Shown: positions 9,420-18,657, numbered from the stretch's first letter. The stretch: 64,000 bases of DNA from an uncultured Erythrobacter sp. (GCF_947497915.1 NZ_CANMIJ010000001.1:845501-909500); one strand, 5' to 3'. Program-made: numbers and translations. Notes: generated by a model not told the origin, from the letters alone.

Positions 9420-9447
9420 ATTCTCGCGCTATATGCAACGCGAGAAT
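9420..9447. promoter_or_regulatory. Perfect 9-bp inverted repeat before the first kinase gene
   Basis: ATTCTCGCG (9420-9428) and CGCGAGAAT (9439-9447) flank a 10-base spacer, ending 7 bases before the GTG start at 9455. It could be an operator or a leader hairpin acting on translation start. Confidence 0.5.
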
Positions 9448-9454
9448 ATGTGTT

Positions 9455-10978
9455 GTGCGGGAATGCGCCTTGGACTCGATTTACGAGCTTAAACAAAGAA
9501 TGACTTTGCTGGAGCGTGCACATGCATCCGCTGGCATGGGGCACTTTGTGCTCGATCCCAAAAGAATGACGATCGAGTTTTCATCATGGGTGCGCGACAA
9601 TATTGGCCTCACTGATATGCCAATTCCGCTAGATCGGCTCCCTGAGATAATTGTTGAGGAAAAGCGGGCAGAATTCAATCGAACGGTCGCCGAACTGATG
9701 GAGCGCAAAGAGGACTTTTCTTTCGAGACGGTCGTTATGACAGCTGCTGGAAAGGCGCGGACCCAAAGGATAAGCGGAATTACAGCGTTTGAGAACGAGC
9801 GCACTCGTGAAGGTTTGATCGGGTATTTTGGCATTCTCCAGGAAATCACTCATGAAAAGCGATCAAATGACGAACTACGGATAGCGCGAGATGCAGCTCA
9901 GGCCGAGCTGGATGCAAGGACCAATTTGCTTGCCGTTGTCAGCCATGAAATCCGTACGCCGTTGGGCGGTATTCTGGGTATAATCGATCAATTGAAGCGG
10001 GAGCGTTCCGCGCAGGAGCGCGCCCGGGCGCTGACTTTAATCGAAGATTCCAGCGAGGTGTTGCTCGATACCCTTGATGCCATTCTACAGCAGGCCCGAA
10101 TAGGCGAGGATGCAGATAATCTCGATACCAAACGCTTCCGGCCTTTGTCTGTTGCACACCGTGTTGCTGAGCTGTTCCGACCGCTCGCACGGCGCAAGGG
10201 GCTTCGCATAGAAGTGAGTGGTCCAGTGGACGCCCATGCCATCGGAGACCCCGCGAGATTGCAACAGGTCATCGCCAATTTTGTATCCAACGGCGTCAAG
10301 TTCACCCAATCAGGCACGGTCTCGATAGCTGTTATCGAGCCAACACCAGACGACCGCCTTTGGCGGTTTGAGGTTACGGATACCGGCACCGGTATGGATC
10401 AGGCGCGGGTCGCCGAGATATTCAGGCCGTTCGGATCAAGCAGTGCTGACTCGCTTGGACGGGCCGTTGGAGCAGGGCTAGGCCTGTCAATCACTCGCGA
10501 TCTGGTCGACTCGTTGGGCGGAAAAATTGAGGTCGATAGCGAGCTAGGCAGGGGTTCTACATTCATCGTTAGCGTTCCATTCGAAGACGCGCCAACCGAG
10601 GTGGAAGGTGATAGCTCCCGGCCAACCCGTGGTAGCGCGGCAATTGTTGTCGAACGCGCTTCAGACCGTGTCCAAGCCGAGGCTACAGTCAATGCGCACG
10701 GTTTTGAATTGATCGATTTTGATGAAGGGTTTTTAGAACCAATTTCTCAAGATACGGTGCAACTACTCATCATAGATAGCGATAAGCTTGCTTCTATGTC
10801 AGAGAAGGTTCTGGTTCAATTTGATCGGGTTATTGCAATTGTATCCGATGGTTCGATGTCATCACTCGACGCAGAAGCAACGTCGCAGAATGACATGCCG
10901 GTGATCAACATTTCCAGCAATCAGATCGCGCGGGCGCTCGGGAAGATATTGGCGGAGGACATCAATGACGCCGCTTGA
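9455..10978 (+). CDS. PAS histidine kinase with a degenerate C-terminal receiver
   Basis: 507 residues, no transmembrane segment, so a cytosolic sensor kinase. Order: PAS domain (about 20-135), coiled linker, DHp with phospho-acceptor His164 in VVSHEIRTPLGG, a complete ATPase domain (N box FVSNGVKFT, G1 VTDTGTGMD, G2 GAGLGLSIT), then about 115 residues that look like a receiver remnant: LLIIDSD keeps one Asp, but the acidic pair and the conserved Lys are missing. The start is uncertain: GTG at 9455, TTG at 9470 or ATG at 9500. It overlaps the next gene by 14 bases, so the two are translated together. Probably the ATPase half of a split pair. Confidence 0.88.
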   Translation: MRECALDSIYELKQRMTLLERAHASAGMGHFVLDPKRMTIEFSSWVRDNIGLTDMPIPLDRLPEIIVEEKRAEFNRTVAELMERKEDFSFETVVMTAAGKARTQRISGITAFENERTREGLIGYFGILQEITHEKRSNDELRIARDAAQAELDARTNLLAVVSHEIRTPLGGILGIIDQLKRERSAQERARALTLIEDSSEVLLDTLDAILQQARIGEDADNLDTKRFRPLSVAHRVAELFRPLARRKGLRIEVSGPVDAHAIGDPARLQQVIANFVSNGVKFTQSGTVSIAVIEPTPDDRLWRFEVTDTGTGMDQARVAEIFRPFGSSSADSLGRAVGAGLGLSITRDLVDSLGGKIEVDSELGRGSTFIVSVPFEDAPTEVEGDSSRPTRGSAAIVVERASDRVQAEATVNAHGFELIDFDEGFLEPISQDTVQLLIIDSDKLASMSEKVLVQFDRVIAIVSDGSMSSLDAEATSQNDMPVINISSNQIARALGKILAEDINDAA

Positions 10979-12632
10979 AGACCTTCCGCTTGAAGAGCAG
11001 GCTCGCATTCTCGCAATCAGGCTTGACCGGGCCGAACGCGCTCTGATTGATGCGGAGACCGCGCTTGAGGCGCGAATGCGCGAGCTTGATCGCGCGAACA
11101 AAGACTTGAGCCAGCGCGAAAGCGAGCTTGTCGAAAAGCTGGATATCGAAAGCCGTCAATTGCTTGCCGCTCTTTCGACGGCGAATATGGCGACGATTTA
11201 CGGTGAGAAAGACAAACCGTTCAGCGCTTCTGCCGGCGCGGGGAGACTCCTCGGTTTACCGGATGCGGAAGAGGCAACCGTTGAAAACCTTGTTGCCGCG
11301 ATTCATCCGCTGGATCGTGATCGTATTTTGCGGTCGGGGATGGAATTCTTCACCAAAATGAAGCCCGGCCTCGATCATCGATTTGAGCATCGCATCAAGC
11401 GTTACGACAATGGAGCAACGCACTGGCTAAGCTGGGTCATACGACGGGACGCGGCGGACGCTGCCCGTCCGTCGGCGGTCTATGGCACTGTGCGCGACAT
11501 TACTTTGAGCCGGATGAACGAACGCGCGGTTCGTTCCTTGCAATTGCGAGCAGAGCGGCGCGTGAAGGAACTCGGTCGCTTGAGCTCACAGCTCAGCGAC
11601 GAACAAGAAAAAACAGCCGACGCACTGGCCGCCAAAACCCGCTTCTTGACCGAGATGGCGCATGAAATCCGGACGCCGCTTAACTCGCTAAATGGCGGGA
11701 TCGAGCTTCTTTCCGATGGTGATGGCGCCAACAGCAAAGACTTCGAAATTGTTCGTCAGGCAACCGATCGATTGGTCGACATTGCATCAAAGATGTTTGA
11801 GCAAGCGGGTGAGCAGGGCACCGCCGGGGAGGTCAGCCAGCCGGATGTGCCCGCATCTAACTCCGCGCGAGGTATGGTCCAGAAGACCCAAGGCGAGATG
11901 CCGAAGGTGCTGCTGGCCGAAGACACCGAAAGCAACCGCTATGTGATCGAACGGATGCTCGAGAATATTGGGTGCGAGACAGTCGCGGTGACGAACGGCG
12001 TTGAAGCCGTTGAGGCGTTGCGGGCCCAGAGTTTTGATGTGATCCTGATGGATGTCATGATGCCAATCATGGATGGTGAGCAAGCGACACAGGCCATTCG
12101 CGGGCTCTCTGGTCCTGCCTCGCGCACACCGATAATCGGGGTCACCGCGCATTCGTTGCAGGCGGAAAGAGAACGCTTGCTGTCCGCCGGTATGACGGCA
12201 TGCCTCGCCAAGCCTGTAAGGCGCGATGCGCTCGAGACAGCAATCCGAACAGCTCTGATCGGTCGTGAAGCGGTTCAACCTCTAAACGCCCGGTTCGACC
12301 ATGAGTTGTTCCAGCGCGCATTTTTCGATTTGCCGGCATCCTATCGGGACAAGATGCGCGAGGCAGCGAAGAAGGACATCAGCGACTATGGCGAAGAGGT
12401 ATTGTCGGCGGCAAAAGATGGTGATGACGATGCTTTGTCGCGAGCGGCGCATAGCCTGAAAGGCGTGTCTCTAAATGTCGGTGCGATCGGCATTGTTGAA
12501 GAGTTAAGCCGTTACCGCGAAACTTTGACCACTGACCCGACTTTTTCCAGTGCGGGTTTGCGCGGAGAGATCGCCGCCAGCCTGCTGGCCTTTGACGATC
12601 TCTTCCACGCCTTGGTTAGCGAAACTCAGTAA
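10965..12632 (+). CDS. PAS-DHp-receiver-HPt protein lacking the kinase ATPase domain
   Basis: 555 residues. A coiled coil (about 15-65) leads to a PAS domain (about 70-185) and a second coiled region. A DHp helix pair follows with His233 in MAHEIRTPLNS, and then, after about 50 linker residues and with no ATPase domain at all, a receiver (LLAEDTESNR; phospho-acceptor Asp363 in LMDVMMP; Lys in CLAKPV) and an HPt domain (His496 in AHSLKGVSLNVG). It therefore cannot phosphorylate itself and must be phosphorylated in trans, most simply by the kinase whose gene overlaps its start. The HPt could pass phosphate to the sigma-54 activator at 23383. Its stop overlaps the convergent gene by 7 bases. Confidence 0.88.
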   Translation: MTPLEDLPLEEQARILAIRLDRAERALIDAETALEARMRELDRANKDLSQRESELVEKLDIESRQLLAALSTANMATIYGEKDKPFSASAGAGRLLGLPDAEEATVENLVAAIHPLDRDRILRSGMEFFTKMKPGLDHRFEHRIKRYDNGATHWLSWVIRRDAADAARPSAVYGTVRDITLSRMNERAVRSLQLRAERRVKELGRLSSQLSDEQEKTADALAAKTRFLTEMAHEIRTPLNSLNGGIELLSDGDGANSKDFEIVRQATDRLVDIASKMFEQAGEQGTAGEVSQPDVPASNSARGMVQKTQGEMPKVLLAEDTESNRYVIERMLENIGCETVAVTNGVEAVEALRAQSFDVILMDVMMPIMDGEQATQAIRGLSGPASRTPIIGVTAHSLQAERERLLSAGMTACLAKPVRRDALETAIRTALIGREAVQPLNARFDHELFQRAFFDLPASYRDKMREAAKKDISDYGEEVLSAAKDGDDDALSRAAHSLKGVSLNVGAIGIVEELSRYRETLTTDPTFSSAGLRGEIAASLLAFDDLFHALVSETQ

Positions 12633-14053
12633 GCTCCACGTCCACCAAGTACTGCGCCAGGAGTGCACAGCAGTAACTTGAGATCAACAAACAGGTTGGT
12701 GCGCTTGAGATAGGCGCGGTCCATAATCGCCTGACGCTCGAACGGGATTTCCGCGCGACCGCGCACCTGCCATGTGCATGTGATACCGGGCTTGCCGCGG
12801 AGACGTTCCCAATGAGTACCGCGATACTCGCAAACTTCGCTGGGCAGGGCAGGGCGAGGGCCGACCAAGGACATTGATCCTCCAAGCACGTTCAGCAGCT
12901 GGGGCAGCTCGTCAATTGAGAAGCGGCGAATAAAGCGGCCAGTGCGGGTAATGCGTGGGTCCTCACGCATCTTGAAGCAGGTTCCGCTGCGATCTGATTG
13001 CGCGAGCAAAGCAGCTCTGCGCGCTTCCGCATCGGTGAACATCGAACGGAATTTGATCATTGAAAACGGAGTGCCATCTGCTCCCACGCGGGTTTGACGA
13101 AAGAAGACAGGCCCTTTGTCTTCGAGCCTGATCGATAGAGTCGTCGCGAGAAAAACTGGTAGCAAAGCCAAGATTGCCAGCAAGGCCCCGGAAACATCGA
13201 CTGCCCTTTTGGCCAGCGCATTAGCACGCCGTGTCCAGCCGGCATGGTTGAATGCTTCCAATCCGGCGTGAACCAGGAAGCTTGCGTTTCCTTGGATATA
13301 GCGTTTGGCCATGCGGCGTGGCTCCATGGCCAGGCGCCATATCCACTCGCTCTTAAGCGAACGCACCAATTTCGGCGCTCGCGGGATTCTGCCTGAATAG
13401 TAATCGAAAAGGCCGCCGACGCCCATTACCACTGGGGCAGTGAGACGGTGGCGATTGCGTGCAATCCATTTTTCCTGAAGTGGCACGCCCAATCCGACAA
13501 GGACGATGGCAGCACGGGAATTGTTGATCCGTTCAATCAGGGCGTCCTCATCGGCCTTGTCGTAAAATCCAGAATGCGTTCCCGCGATGCGCAACTCAGA
13601 GAAATGCGTGGCAGCCCAATTTGCCGCTCCATCGGCAACACCGGGCAATCCGCCGAAGAAGAAGATGCCAGCGCCTTCTTCCTCTGCCTGACGGCAAATT
13701 TTTGGAAAGAGGTCAGTTCCATTAAGATTTTCGCCGAGAGTGTCACCTTGCATCTTGGCCGCGATTTCCATGCCGATGCCATCCGGCAGCAGCAGATCAG
13801 AGCTGCTCAATGCAGACCGGTACTCGGGATCATCGCGTCGGGTATTGATGCAATGGGCATTCACAAAGTTGATTGTACTTTTTTGCCTTGCTCCCGCTCG
13901 GGCAAGGATGTGCTTGGCCATTTCTCGGCGCGTTGCTTTGACAAGAGGTAGGCCGAACAGATCGCAAGTTTCCCATGTTCTGATGGCTTCGATCCGATCA
14001 CTGAGTTCAGCATCTGGATTGAGGCGAAATTCATTTTGAGGTGTGTGTTTCAC
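12626..14053 (-). CDS. WecG/TagA-like glycosyltransferase fused to an initiating sugar transferase
   Basis: 475 residues with two enzymes in one chain. Residues of about 30-265 are a WecG/TagA/CpsF (GT26) glycosyltransferase (NFVNAHCIN, then LLLPDGIGMEI, and LVGLGVPLQEKWI). Residues of about 280-475 are the C-terminal catalytic core of a polyprenyl-phosphate sugar phosphotransferase (hydrophobic helix at 285-307, IKFRSMFTDAE, SIDELPQLLNVLGGSMSLVGPRP, ending PGAVLGGRGAY). It should load the first sugar phosphate onto undecaprenyl phosphate and add the second sugar at the membrane. GTG start at 14053 with GGAG upstream and a near-perfect sigma-54 promoter 37 bases away. Such fusions are uncommon but known. 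Confidence 0.9.
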   Translation of the reverse strand: MKHTPQNEFRLNPDAELSDRIEAIRTWETCDLFGLPLVKATRREMAKHILARAGARQKSTINFVNAHCINTRRDDPEYRSALSSSDLLLPDGIGMEIAAKMQGDTLGENLNGTDLFPKICRQAEEEGAGIFFFGGLPGVADGAANWAATHFSELRIAGTHSGFYDKADEDALIERINNSRAAIVLVGLGVPLQEKWIARNRHRLTAPVVMGVGGLFDYYSGRIPRAPKLVRSLKSEWIWRLAMEPRRMAKRYIQGNASFLVHAGLEAFNHAGWTRRANALAKRAVDVSGALLAILALLPVFLATTLSIRLEDKGPVFFRQTRVGADGTPFSMIKFRSMFTDAEARRAALLAQSDRSGTCFKMREDPRITRTGRFIRRFSIDELPQLLNVLGGSMSLVGPRPALPSEVCEYRGTHWERLRGKPGITCTWQVRGRAEIPFERQAIMDRAYLKRTNLFVDLKLLLCTPGAVLGGRGAY

Positions 14054-14089
14054 GGGACTGACTCCAATTTACGTTGTGCCAATCCTGTC

Positions 14090-14104
14090 GCAACGGCCGT
14101 GCCA
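14090..14104 (-). promoter_or_regulatory. Sigma-54 promoter for the fused transferase
   Basis: On the minus strand TGGCACGGCCGTTGC matches the -24/-12 consensus TGGCACG-N4-TTGC exactly. The start of transcription should be about 25 bases before the GTG at 14053. Confidence 0.8.
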
Positions 14105-14174
14105 AAAACTTAAAGTACTGAAATATAGTCTAAAAAAATATCTTACCGTTCGGGCAAAAGTCACATCAGCCGAT

Positions 14175-14235
14175 TTTTGCAAAATGCACTATGAATCTTT
14201 TGCGTTATGCAAAAACACTCTCCGTAAATGCAAAA
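14175..14235. promoter_or_regulatory. Candidate activator sites: TTTTGC-N5-GCAAAA dyads
   Basis: A perfect dyad at 14198-14214 and a 10-of-12 match at 14175-14191, with a half site GCAAAA at 14230-14235. Centres are 21-23 bases apart, about two helical turns. They lie between two outward-facing sigma-54 promoters, where an enhancer-binding protein would bind. The same dyads recur at 22680-22760. Confidence 0.65.
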
Positions 14236-14287
14236 TTGGAGCTCTTATCCACGCCAGAAACCCCGCGGTTCTGCCGTTTTTTTGAAT

Positions 14288-14303
14288 TGGCATAGATGTT
14301 GAA
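14288..14303 (+). promoter_or_regulatory. Candidate sigma-54 promoter for the wzx operon
   Basis: TGGCAT (14288-14293), five bases, TTGAA (14299-14303), with the correct 11-base step between the key G residues. It is weaker than the divergent promoter because TTGC is TTGA here. It lies 33 bases before the flippase start. Confidence 0.6.
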
Positions 14304-14335
14304 ATCATTCTTCCAAACGCAATTGCGAGGAAAGA

Positions 14336-15598
14336 ATGTTCAACGCTGTACGTACATGGTTGAAGCTAGGCCAATGGCCGGCCTTTGCTCGCGGGATGCT
14401 GGCCTACGGATCTGCCGAAGCCGCTACTCGGATCGTGCGTCTTGGTTCGATCCTGATTGTTGCGCGTCAGATTTCACCGGAGCTCTTGGGTACAGCCGCG
14501 CTAGCACTTAGCCTTTTCGAGCTGGTCCGCGTCCTTACCAGCGTGGGTATCGGTCAACGCATTATCGTGGCGACCGAACAAGAGCTTCAAGCAATCTGCA
14601 ATAAGGCTCTCAAATTGTTCTGGACTGTTTGCCTTGGCGTAATGGGCATACAGTTGGTCGCCTCCGCTTTGGCATGGACCATTTACCCTGATGGTGATGT
14701 TGCCGCGATGCTCGCAGTTCTGTCGGCTGTATATCTTTTCATGCCGGCAGGATTGGTGCAGATATTTCTTGCAATGCGAGCGCAGCGAATGGCGGCAACC
14801 GCCCGCGTCGCCGCGCTGCAGAACATCGCTGACGCGGCGCTGACCGTTGCTCTGGTGCTTGTCTGGCCGAGTGCTTGGGCGATCGTCCTTCCGAAATTGC
14901 TGACCGCTCCAATCTGGCTGATTGGTGCTCGAAAGACATATTCCTGGGTACCCAACAAGCGCGTTGCTGCTGCACCTGCGTCAGAATTCGCCGATTTCGG
15001 GCCCGCGGTCCTCGGTTCCGAACTGCTCGCTGCTGCGCGTATCAATGGTGACAAGCTGTTGGTTGGTGCCATTTTGGGCACCGAAGCTCTTGGGCTGTAC
15101 TATTTCGCGTTCAATGCAGGGCTCGGGATCACGCAATCTTTCGTTGCCGCCTGTAATCTCGTCCTTTTCCCTCACCTCGCGAAATCGAACGCTGGCAAAA
15201 TCGACGCCAAATTCCGCGCTTCTTTTGGATTTGGCATTCTAGTTTTGTTGCCGGTCGTGCTCGCTCAAGCTGTGCTTGCGCCGCTCTATGTACCGATTGT
15301 TTTCGGTGCGAGCTGGATCGAAGCGGTACCGTATTTGGCACTGCTCTCTGTAGCTGCACTGCCACTTTATGCAGGGGCCATGCTGGGCGCGCGATACCGC
15401 GCTCTAAAACAACCCATCGCGGAAACCGGCCTCATGGCTGCTGCGACTTTGGCTGCGCTCATCGGCCTCTCAGTTGGCGCGCAATTGAGCCTTGCGACCG
15501 CCTGTGTCGGCTTTGGCGCCGGACTTTCAATCGTTCTGATCCCCGCCGCAGCGTTTCAGCTGCTTGCTTCAACTAAGCCCACTGCGGCGACCATCTGA
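14336..15598 (+). CDS. Polysaccharide flippase, Wzx-like
   Basis: 420 residues and about twelve hydrophobic segments, with the Polysacc_synt/MATE-like pattern of lipid-linked oligosaccharide flippases. It should move undecaprenyl-linked repeat units from cytoplasmic to periplasmic face. Small-residue-rich helices and the charged ends (RIVRLGSILIVARQISPE) fit the family. AGGAA lies before the ATG at 14336. It is the first gene of a four-gene run (flippase, GT2, GT2, GT4) ending at the terminator near 18612. Confidence 0.86.
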   Translation: MFNAVRTWLKLGQWPAFARGMLAYGSAEAATRIVRLGSILIVARQISPELLGTAALALSLFELVRVLTSVGIGQRIIVATEQELQAICNKALKLFWTVCLGVMGIQLVASALAWTIYPDGDVAAMLAVLSAVYLFMPAGLVQIFLAMRAQRMAATARVAALQNIADAALTVALVLVWPSAWAIVLPKLLTAPIWLIGARKTYSWVPNKRVAAAPASEFADFGPAVLGSELLAAARINGDKLLVGAILGTEALGLYYFAFNAGLGITQSFVAACNLVLFPHLAKSNAGKIDAKFRASFGFGILVLLPVVLAQAVLAPLYVPIVFGASWIEAVPYLALLSVAALPLYAGAMLGARYRALKQPIAETGLMAAATLAALIGLSVGAQLSLATACVGFGAGLSIVLIPAAAFQLLASTKPTAATI

Positions 15599-15609
15599 GG
15601 AGACCCCCT

Positions 15610-16539
15610 ATGTCTGACCCGAAATTCTCTGTCATCATTCCGGCTTTTAACGCAGAAAAAACTCTGCGTACAACGGTCTCAAGTGTTCTTAAGCAGAGCG
15701 AGCCGGACTTAGAGATCATCATTGTCGATGATGGTTCAACCGACGCGACGTTGCTTGCGATGCTAGAAGTTGGTTGCCAGGATTTGCGAATTCGTGCGGT
15801 CTCTCAGCCAAATTCCGGGGTTTCGGCAGCCCGAAACTACGGTGCCTCGCTTGCGCGGGGACAATATCTCGCTTTTCTGGATGCCGACGATCAATGGCAC
15901 GACGAAAAGCTGGCTGAACATGGAAAAGTGCACACAAAGGATATCGGGCTCGATGCGTCCTTTGCGGAGGTCGCTTTTTGCGCGGCACAAACCGGACTTC
16001 TGGTCGCTGGGCCAAGGGCATCGAAGGTCGATAAGCGAGACTACACTCTGAACGAAGTGGTGGTTGAGAACGCCGTCTGCACCACCTCCAACCTCGTGAT
16101 CCGACGCGATGTATTCCGCCAGATCGGTGGCTTCAACGTCGACCTGCGCTATGCCGAAGATCAGGAGTTTCTCGCTCGGCTTATTGGTCAGGGCCTTCGC
16201 TTGGGGGGTATTGCGCGCCCGCTTGTTCGATACCGTATGAGCGAAGACGGTCTTTCCTGTGACTTCGAAGCAATGTTGGCCGGCTGGCGGACATTTGCGT
16301 GCAACTGGTTGGAGATCGACGATCTCGTCCGGGCCGAAGCGACCTATTGCCGGTATCTTGCCCGCAGAGTTCTTCGCGCTGGAGGCGATATGGCGGTGGC
16401 CCGCTCATATGTGCGCCGCGGCCTCGCTGCTCACCGTCCGACTTTCATGTCTGCGCGCTCAAGGAGCCTCCTCACAATATGCGGAGCCTACGCTGGCGGT
16501 CTGATGCCGACTTCGATGCGCCGCGCTGTCTTCGCCTGA
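15610..16539 (+). CDS. Family 2 glycosyltransferase
   Basis: 309 residues. The GT-A fold begins at residue 6 (FSVIIPAFNAEKTL), with IIIVDDGSTDAT for the nucleotide and the metal-binding DxD as FLDADDQW at about 90-97. It adds one sugar to the growing lipid-linked repeat unit at the inner membrane face; donor and acceptor cannot be read from sequence. GGAG precedes the ATG, 11 bases after the flippase stop. Confidence 0.93.
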   Translation: MSDPKFSVIIPAFNAEKTLRTTVSSVLKQSEPDLEIIIVDDGSTDATLLAMLEVGCQDLRIRAVSQPNSGVSAARNYGASLARGQYLAFLDADDQWHDEKLAEHGKVHTKDIGLDASFAEVAFCAAQTGLLVAGPRASKVDKRDYTLNEVVVENAVCTTSNLVIRRDVFRQIGGFNVDLRYAEDQEFLARLIGQGLRLGGIARPLVRYRMSEDGLSCDFEAMLAGWRTFACNWLEIDDLVRAEATYCRYLARRVLRAGGDMAVARSYVRRGLAAHRPTFMSARSRSLLTICGAYAGGLMPTSMRRAVFA

Positions 16540-16559
16540 ACATATTCAAGGAAACCAAC

Positions 16560-17546
16560 ATGACTAAACCAAGAATGTCTGTCGTTATGCCGATCTACAA
16601 CGTCGAGGCGTTTGTAGGTGAGGCAGTTCAATCCGTGTTGAACCAGAGTTTCAAGGACTTTGAACTAATCTGCGTCGACGATGGAGGCCAAGATAGTTCA
16701 ATGGACATCGTTCGCAGTTTTTCAGACCCTCGCATTCGTATCATCTGTCAGAAAAATCGCGGTCTGGCCGGTGCGCGCAATACAGGCATCGCCCATGCTC
16801 GCGGCGAATATGTGGCGCTTCTGGACAGCGATGATGTGTGGCACCGTGACAAGCTTGTCCTTCACTATGTTCATCTTACTGCAAATGCGGATATCGGTGT
16901 CAGTTATGCTGGTTCGCGCATGATTGACCGCGATGGAAAAGAGCTGGCAGTGGCAATGCGCCCTAAACTTGGGCGGGTTACAGCGCGGGATATCATTTGC
17001 CGCAATCCTGTCGGCAATGGGAGCGCGCCGGTGCTTCGCCGATCCGCGCTTGATTTGGCAAGGGTTTCGCACCCGAGGGACGTAACCAGAGATTGCTGGT
17101 TCGATGAGGACTTCCGCCAGTCAGAAGATATTGAAATGTGGCTTCGTCTCGCGGTCAAACATGGCGTCACCTTTGCTGGCATTGACGGTCTGTTGACCGA
17201 CTACCGGATTATTCCCGGCGCGCTTTCCGCAAACGTTGTGAAACAGTATCTGAGTTGGACGAAAATGCTCCGTAAGTTGAAGGGGTACGCGCCTGAGTTC
17301 GTCGACGAGCACGGCCAGATCGCGCGTGCCTATCAACTGCGCTACCTCGCCCGGCGATCAATCCAGCTTGGCAATTTTGAGCTTGCCCGTGATTTCCTTA
17401 AGAAAGCCATGGGTCTCAGCCCTCGCGTGCTTTTGGAAGAGCCTCGCAAAACGTTCGTTACAGGCGGCGCCGTCCTTCTTGGTATGCTGCTTGGCCGTGA
17501 TCGCTTCGCTGCATTGATGCGTCCATATCTGAAGAACGCGGCATGA
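16560..17546 (+). CDS. Family 2 glycosyltransferase
   Basis: 328 residues from the ATG at 16560 with AAGGAAACC upstream; the frame is open further upstream inside the previous gene, but that part has no family match. SVVMPIYNVEAF, LICVDDGGQDSS and LLDSDDVWHRDK give the GT-A core and DxD motif. The sequence is clearly different from its neighbour, so it probably adds a different sugar. Its stop overlaps the next start by four bases. Confidence 0.92.
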   Translation: MTKPRMSVVMPIYNVEAFVGEAVQSVLNQSFKDFELICVDDGGQDSSMDIVRSFSDPRIRIICQKNRGLAGARNTGIAHARGEYVALLDSDDVWHRDKLVLHYVHLTANADIGVSYAGSRMIDRDGKELAVAMRPKLGRVTARDIICRNPVGNGSAPVLRRSALDLARVSHPRDVTRDCWFDEDFRQSEDIEMWLRLAVKHGVTFAGIDGLLTDYRIIPGALSANVVKQYLSWTKMLRKLKGYAPEFVDEHGQIARAYQLRYLARRSIQLGNFELARDFLKKAMGLSPRVLLEEPRKTFVTGGAVLLGMLLGRDRFAALMRPYLKNAA

Positions 17547-18529
17547 TAGAAGTTGCGCACCTCCTGGACGATTTCGCAATGGGCGGCGTCACTCGTGCAC
17601 TCACATTGTTTGAGCAGCCGGCGCTCGCCTCAATTGGCCATTCTCAGGTGGTACCGATCGACCCGTCGGCGCGGTTTGCGCCATCAATCCGTGCAAACTT
17701 GATCGTCGATCATATGGCGCTTTCTTGGAAGCGTCTCGCGTTTCTTGCGAGCTTGCGAGCCCGAAACCCGCGCGCGCGAATTATCCATGTCGAACACAGC
17801 TACACGCGCAGCTTTGAGGCCAATCAGGTCGCGTCGCATGGCAGGTTTCGGACGATGATTAAGCTTGCTGCCCTGATGGTCGATCAGTTTGTTTGTGTTT
17901 CGCATGGACAGCGAGAATGGTTGGCTGACGATGTCGGCGTGTCAAAAGAGAAACTGCGAGTGATTTATCCTTGGAGCGGGCGTTTCGCGCTCGATTCCGT
18001 ACCCGCAGCTTTACCTCGCGAAGACCGACCTCTCCGATTGCTCGCCTATGGGCGCTTTGCAGAAATCAAAAACTTCGCGGAGTTGATCATAGCTATGCGA
18101 TCTTTCTCGACCGATCAGGTTGAGCTTACGCTGTTCGGTGATGGCCCTGATCGTGAATGGCTCTCGAAACTAGCCGCTCCGCTTAGCCATGTGCAATTCG
18201 ATGGTCCCACCGACGATATCGGAAAATACCTTGCCGCCTGCGATGCGGTGATCGTGCCTTCTCGCAATGAGGCATTTGGGCTGGTTGCCACAGAAGCACG
18301 CCTTGCTGGGCGCGCTATCATCGTCGCCGATGTAGATGGTCTTCCGGAGCAAGTAGGCTCCGCAGGTCTGGCAGCGTCAATGATCGGGGCGAAAGACATC
18401 GATGCCGCCATCCGGTGGGCATTGCATGCACCGCTTGCCGACATGGGCGCCGCAGGCCGCGTAGAAGTGGCTTCGCAGCACGATGAAATTGTAGCGCGCT
18501 GGCTTGAGCAATTTGAGAAATCTGCGTGA
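17543..18529 (+). CDS. Family 4 glycosyltransferase
   Basis: 328 residues of a GT-B retaining glycosyltransferase. The N-terminal half has HLLDDFAMGGVTRA; the C-terminal half has LLAYGRFAEIKN and the acidic-loop motif VPSRNEAFGLVATEARLAGR (E-x7-E), which binds the nucleotide sugar. The ATG at 17543 overlaps the previous stop, so the run is translationally coupled. It is the last gene before a strong terminator. Confidence 0.92.
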   Translation: MIEVAHLLDDFAMGGVTRALTLFEQPALASIGHSQVVPIDPSARFAPSIRANLIVDHMALSWKRLAFLASLRARNPRARIIHVEHSYTRSFEANQVASHGRFRTMIKLAALMVDQFVCVSHGQREWLADDVGVSKEKLRVIYPWSGRFALDSVPAALPREDRPLRLLAYGRFAEIKNFAELIIAMRSFSTDQVELTLFGDGPDREWLSKLAAPLSHVQFDGPTDDIGKYLAACDAVIVPSRNEAFGLVATEARLAGRAIIVADVDGLPEQVGSAGLAASMIGAKDIDAAIRWALHAPLADMGAAGRVEVASQHDEIVARWLEQFEKSA

Positions 18530-18611
18530 GAAAGCGCCATCAATACAGAAATAACCATTGGTACAATGACAGCCTGAACTTTGAGCATATCAGCTCTACG
18601 GGCTTCGTTGT

Positions 18612-18657
18612 GGCCGTCGATCCCCTTTCATGCGACCCGGGGGATCGGCGGCCTTTT
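18612..18657 (+). terminator. Terminator between convergent EPS operons
   Basis: GGCCGTCGATCCCC pairs with GGGGGATCGGCGGCC (one mismatch) and is followed by TTTT. It lies between the GT4 stop (18529) and the stop of the convergent polymerase-like gene (18680). Confidence 0.85.

Noticed and set aside
9400..9420. Sigma-54 promoter before the kinase pair
   Set aside because: TTGGCATATATG and TTGGCAACA occur, but no TTGC element is at the required distance.
9255..9503. Open frame starting inside tRNA-Met
   Set aside because: It runs through the tRNA and the inverted repeat and has no ribosome site or recognisable protein.
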